A stretch of DNA of 9,010 bases. Origin: JBGOTP01 sp041476545 (GTDB taxonomy: Bacteria > Acidobacteriota > Vicinamibacteria > Vicinamibacterales > CAVVIG01). The stretch spans positions 1-9,010 of the forward strand of contig JBGOTP010000213.1 of NCBI GenBank assembly GCA_041476545.1, given 5' to 3'. A program made the translations under genes and the position numbers. Each line of letters starts with the position of its first letter. Positions within the stretch are counted from its first letter, which is position 1. Shown here piece by piece: positions 6,217 through 9,010 of the stretch. Under the pieces are notes generated by a model, which saw only the letters and a program-made list of their open reading frames with translations, had not been told where the DNA came from and did not search any database.

Positions 6217-6963
6217 GTGGCGAATCATCCGTCCAAAGAACGCTGGTTCACGAAGTTCCGTGCCGAATGGTTCCGCGTGATGCGTCCCATGGGGGCCTGG
6301 GTGCCGTGGGAGCTGCGCGATCATGTGCAGCTAGAGGAGTCAGACGACGAAGAAGAAGACGCGTTCTGGGGGCAGGGTCTGCTGCAACCCGCTCCGCAGC
6401 TGCGCGCGGAACATCTTCGCGACTGCATCGTCGTGCCGGAACGCACCGACCTTCTCGCACGCCTCCCCAAAGGCGGCGTTGTCGCCGAGGTCGGCACACT
6501 GCACGGCGACTTCGCGCGAGAAATCCTTCGCATCGTCGAGCCCCAGGAATTGCACGTGATCGACCTCGAGATCCGTCCGGAGGTGCGCGAAATGGCGGAG
6601 GAGCCCGCTTTCCGGAAACGCGTGCGTGTCCATGAGGGCGACTCCGTACAGGTGCTGGAATCCTTTCCGGACGAGTATTTCGACTGGATCTATATTGATG
6701 CGCAGCACGCCTACGAGGGCGTGAAGCGCGACATCGGCGCGGCCCGCCGCAAAGTGAAAGCCGGCGGGCTGCTCGTGTTCAACGACTACGCGATCTGGTC
6801 GTATGTGGAAATGGAGCCTTACGGCGTCGTCGCGGCCGTGAACGAACTGTGTCTCGAGGACGGATGGAAAGTGGTGTACCTCGCTCTGCCGTCGCACATG
6901 TACTGCGACGTCGCGGTGCGGAGGATTGACGGTCCAAGGCGCGGCGCACATGCCAGCCTCTGA
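6217..6963 (+). CDS. Class I SAM-dependent methyltransferase (Methyltransf_24-like)
   Basis: This is a 248-residue soluble protein starting at GTG 6217, with GGAG at 6208-6211 five bases before it. The SAM-binding core begins near residue 86. Motif I is VVAEVGTLHGDFA (88-100), the acidic residue after strand 2 is Asp116 in LHVIDLE, and EGDS at 140-143 is motif II-like. WIYIDAQHAYEGVKRDI (157-173) is the 'IDg.H.YegV..Dl' signature of the Methyltransf_24 type, and GGLLVFNDY (183-191) follows it. The family includes small-molecule, sugar and antibiotic-moiety O-methyltransferases, and the substrate cannot be read here. The first 70 residues are an extra region with a strongly acidic patch (ESDDEEED at 41-48), of unknown purpose. 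The 3' end overlaps the permease gene by 14 bases, which implies translational coupling and co-expression with a transporter. Confidence 0.88.
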   Translation: MANHPSKERWFTKFRAEWFRVMRPMGAWVPWELRDHVQLEESDDEEEDAFWGQGLLQPAPQLRAEHLRDCIVVPERTDLLARLPKGGVVAEVGTLHGDFAREILRIVEPQELHVIDLEIRPEVREMAEEPAFRKRVRVHEGDSVQVLESFPDEYFDWIYIDAQHAYEGVKRDIGAARRKVKAGGLLVFNDYAIWSYVEMEPYGVVAAVNELCLEDGWKVVYLALPSHMYCDVAVRRIDGPRRGAHASL

Positions 6964-8287
6964 CCCGACAGCCGGGTCACGTCTTGTCAGAGGCATTCGC
7001 AAGTGGGACTATGTCGCGCTCGTTCTCAACTCCATCGTCGGGGCCGGTATCTTTGGCCTTCCATCACGGGCGTATGCGCTGGCCGGCGTCGAAAGCCTGC
7101 TCGCATACGTGGTGTGTGCCGTTCCCGTCCTGCTGATCGTCCTCTGTTTTGCGGAGGTGAGCAGTCGCTTCAAGGACACAGGCGGCCCGTACCTCTACGC
7201 GCGCGCGACCTTCGGTCGAGTGGTCGGGTTCGAGGTCGGCTGGCTCACCTGGCTTGCGCGGATCTCGGCGTTTGCGGCGCTCTGTAATCTGTTCGCCGAC
7301 TACTTCAGCTATTTTCTACCGGGTGCCGGGGCAGGCGCCGGCCGGGCGCTCGTGATGACCGTCGTCGTGCTGTGCCTTACGGGGGCAAATCTCGTTGGCA
7401 TACGCATCGCCTCGATCGTCGGTAACATCTTCACTGTTGGCAAGCTGGTGCCGCTCGTACTTCTGGTGGTCGTCGGCTTCTTTTTCTTGACCCCTGAGAA
7501 CTACGTCTCTGTCGCCTCTCCGAGTTACTCGGCCTTTTCAGCATCGGTCCTGATCCTGGTGTTTGCCTTCACGGGGTTCGAGATTGCCGTCATACCGGCA
7601 GGCGAAGGTCTTGATCCGCGACAGCATCTCCCGTTTGCGCTGCTGACCGGGACGATGATCGCGGTCGTGCTGTATGTGTTGATTCAGGCCGTCTGCATCG
7701 GTACGCTGCCGAACCTTGCGAGCTCCGAGCGACCGTTGGCGGATGTGGGCCGTCGCCTGTTCGGAGGGCCAGGCGCTGCGCTCATTTCGCTTGGCGCGCT
7801 CGTCTCCGTGACGGGGACGCTGAACGCCATCATGCTGGCGGCGCCGCGGCTGCTGTTTGCCATGGGTGAGCAGGGGCAGCTGCCCCTGGCCGTCTCGGCT
7901 ACACACACCCGCTTTCACACGCCTCACGTCGCCATTCTGTTGTCGGCCGCCGGCATGCTCGTCCTGACGTTGTCGGGGACGTTCGCATCCGCGGCCACGT
8001 TGAGTACGATCATCCGGCTGGTGGTCTATGGAGTGACGTGCGCCGCGCTGCCGGTTCTGCGGCGCAAGGCTGGCCACGAGCGCGCGGCGTTCACCGTGCC
8101 CGCCGGCGGGGTCGTCTCGGTGGCCGCCCTGATTCTGATCGCGTGGCTCTTCTCCAGCAGCTCACGGCCCGAGATCCTCCAGACGGGAATTGCCGGTGCC
8201 GTGGGTCTGCTCCTGTGCGCGGTGATGGCGGCCCGGCAACGTCAGGCACGTCGCGCGTCGGTTCTGGCTTCTGGTGGGTCGGTGTAG
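6950..8287 (+). CDS. APC-superfamily amino acid/amine permease
   Basis: This is a 445-residue integral membrane transporter with about twelve hydrophobic segments. The family signature GAGIFGLPSRAYALAG (31-46) covers the unwound helix 1 that binds the substrate amino group. GGPYLYARATFG (78-89) is the usual 'GG.Y.Y....G' region, and FAFTGFEIAVIPAGE (205-219) is the helix 6 hallmark. Such proteins import amino acids or amines by proton symport or exchange; the specificity is open. I chose ATG 6950. A TTG at 6926 would add eight residues, but its GGAGGA lies too close to serve it. Upstream of 6950 only a weak AAGG is visible, which fits re-initiation by ribosomes finishing the overlapping methyltransferase. 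The C-terminus ends in a short basic, Ser-rich tail. The GlsB-like gene follows after 17 bases. Confidence 0.9.
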   Translation: MPASDPTAGSRLVRGIRKWDYVALVLNSIVGAGIFGLPSRAYALAGVESLLAYVVCAVPVLLIVLCFAEVSSRFKDTGGPYLYARATFGRVVGFEVGWLTWLARISAFAALCNLFADYFSYFLPGAGAGAGRALVMTVVVLCLTGANLVGIRIASIVGNIFTVGKLVPLVLLVVVGFFFLTPENYVSVASPSYSAFSASVLILVFAFTGFEIAVIPAGEGLDPRQHLPFALLTGTMIAVVLYVLIQAVCIGTLPNLASSERPLADVGRRLFGGPGAALISLGALVSVTGTLNAIMLAAPRLLFAMGEQGQLPLAVSATHTRFHTPHVAILLSAAGMLVLTLSGTFASAATLSTIIRLVVYGVTCAALPVLRRKAGHERAAFTVPAGGVVSVAALILIAWLFSSSSRPEILQTGIAGAVGLLLCAVMAARQRQARRASVLASGGSV

Positions 8288-8304
8288 AAAGAGGGAGGTA
8301 GTCC

Positions 8305-8541
8305 GTGTACATCATCTGGTTTCTTCTCATTGGTCTGATTGCAGGGTGGCTGGCTGGAAAGATCACGAAGGGATCCGGTTTCGGCGTGGCGAGTGACATC
8401 GGGCTCGGCGTGGTCGGCGCCTTCGTCGGCGGATTCCTCTTTCGCCTTGTGGGGCTCTCGGCTGGCGGAACGATTGGTACCCTCATCATGGCCACCGTCG
8501 GGGCGGTCGTGCTGGTCTACATCGTGAGAGCGCTGAAGTGA
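8305..8541 (+). CDS. GlsB/YeaQ/YmgE family small membrane protein
   Basis: This is a 78-residue protein from GTG 8305, with a strong GGGAGG at 8293-8298 six bases upstream. The residues form three membrane helices: MYIIWFLLIGLIAGWLAG (1-18), then IGLGVVGAFVGGFLFRLVG (32-50) and IGTLIMATVGAVVLVYIV (57-74). A KITKGSGFG loop sits between the first two. The Gly-rich spacing and the 'GWLAGKI.KG.GFG....i.lGv.GA..GG' pattern are those of the family annotated as transglycosylase-associated or stress-response membrane proteins (Transgly_assoc). It acts in the inner membrane. Members are often induced by general or acid stress, but no biochemical activity is established and the enzyme-like name is misleading. 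The 17-base gap after the permease suggests a shared transcript, while its own strong ribosome site points to high translation. Confidence 0.9.
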   Translation: MYIIWFLLIGLIAGWLAGKITKGSGFGVASDIGLGVVGAFVGGFLFRLVGLSAGGTIGTLIMATVGAVVLVYIVRALK

Positions 8542-8608
8542 TCGGGCGCGGCATTGCGGCAGCACAGAGGATGCACCGCGCTAGAAGGCGTTCATGAAGG
8601 GTGCGACC

Positions 8609-9010
8609 ATGAGCCGAAAGGGCAGTTCGCGCGCCGTGTGGCGCGCATTACCCGCGGACATCTGGGCATTGGGTTTCGGATCGCTGTTCATGGACGCCTC
8701 CTCGGAGCTCGTCCACAGCCTGCTGCCGGTGTTCGTGGTCAGCACCCTGGGCGCCTCCATGATGACGGTCGGCCTCATCGAGGGTGTGGCGGAGGCCACG
8801 GCCGCTGTCGCGAAGGTCTTTTCGGGCGCACTCAGCGACTACGTCGGCAAACGCAAGCCGCTGATGATTTTCGGCTACGCGCTCGCGGCGTTCACCAAAC
8901 CGATCTTTCCGCTGGCGTCTTCGGTGGGTTGGGTGTTTACGGCGCGGTTTGTCGACCGCATCGGCAAGGGCGTGCGCGGTGCGCCACGAGACGCCCTGGT
9001 GGCCGACATC
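8609..9010 (+). CDS. MFS transporter, N-terminal part (runs off the window)
   Basis: The frame is open from ATG 8609 to the window end, giving the first 134 residues of a protein that should be about 400 long. The AAGGG at 8598-8602, six bases upstream, supports this start. An in-frame ATG at 8594 would add five residues and cannot be excluded. The major facilitator motif A between helices 2 and 3 is plain: GALSDYVGKRKPLMIFGY at 73-90. Motif A is preceded by a first helix with FMDASSELVHSLLPVFVV (27-44) and followed by a helix leading to DRIGKGVRGAPRDALVADI (116-134). The DR.GKG.RGAPRDAL stretch is typical of a bacterial MFS group often labelled only as multidrug or unknown transporters. Substrate and direction are unknown. 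It begins 67 bases after the GlsB-like gene and may be in the same transcript. Confidence 0.88.
   Translation, partial: MSRKGSSRAVWRALPADIWALGFGSLFMDASSELVHSLLPVFVVSTLGASMMTVGLIEGVAEATAAVAKVFSGALSDYVGKRKPLMIFGYALAAFTKPIFPLASSVGWVFTARFVDRIGKGVRGAPRDALVADI

Noticed and set aside
1..9010. Defence system, biosynthetic cluster, CRISPR array or mobile element
   Set aside because: No repeat-spacer pattern, transposase, integrase, toxin-antitoxin pair, nuclease/ATPase defence genes or synthase genes are visible. The genes are housekeeping or accessory metabolic and transport families.

Overview
This is an ordinary-looking stretch of a GC-rich bacterial chromosome, probably from a free-living, Gram-negative soil bacterium. 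The mix of genes suggests Acidobacteriota, perhaps the Vicinamibacteria: a periplasmic PQQ dehydrogenase, a secreted PEBP/YbhB-like protein, a Tat-exported hydrolase, and a secreted hypothetical protein with a CGxxCGxG C-terminal motif. That placement is inference from gene style, not a database result. No rRNA, tRNA, CRISPR array, transposase, integrase or phage gene was seen.

Layout. Positions 1-1500 hold the C-terminal 499 residues of a PQQ-dependent (glucose-type) dehydrogenase whose start lies outside the window. After a 224-base spacer comes a small secreted hypothetical protein (1725-2351, +). It converges on a minus-strand secreted PEBP/YbhB-family protein (2548-3213). The 196-base gap between them carries a perfect 14-bp inverted repeat. 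Diverging from the PEBP gene is a plus-strand pair: a small ASCH-like protein (3306-3620) and a short-chain dehydrogenase (3652-4410). These are followed by a Tat-exported alpha/beta hydrolase (4494-5255).

Positions 5256-5969 form a roughly 700-base region with no gene I can support. Just after it is a Nudix hydrolase remnant (5970-6203), cut off inside its Nudix box and followed by a hairpin. A compact plus-strand cluster then begins: a SAM-dependent methyltransferase (6217-6963) overlapping an APC-family amino acid/amine permease (6950-8287), then a 78-residue GlsB/YeaQ-type membrane protein 17 bases later (8305-8541). Last is the start of an MFS transporter (8609 to the window end).

How the genes fit together. 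The strongest transcriptional units by spacing are ASCH-like/SDR and methyltransferase/permease/GlsB-like; the MFS gene may belong to the second. Several products are exported (dehydrogenase, PEBP, hypothetical, hydrolase) or membrane-bound (permease, GlsB-like, MFS), so the window is rich in envelope functions. No single pathway joins them convincingly. I did not find a new biological system. The points most worth a second look are the broken Nudix gene with its adjoining gene-poor region, the inverted repeat between convergent genes, and the uncharacterised secreted and ASCH-like proteins.
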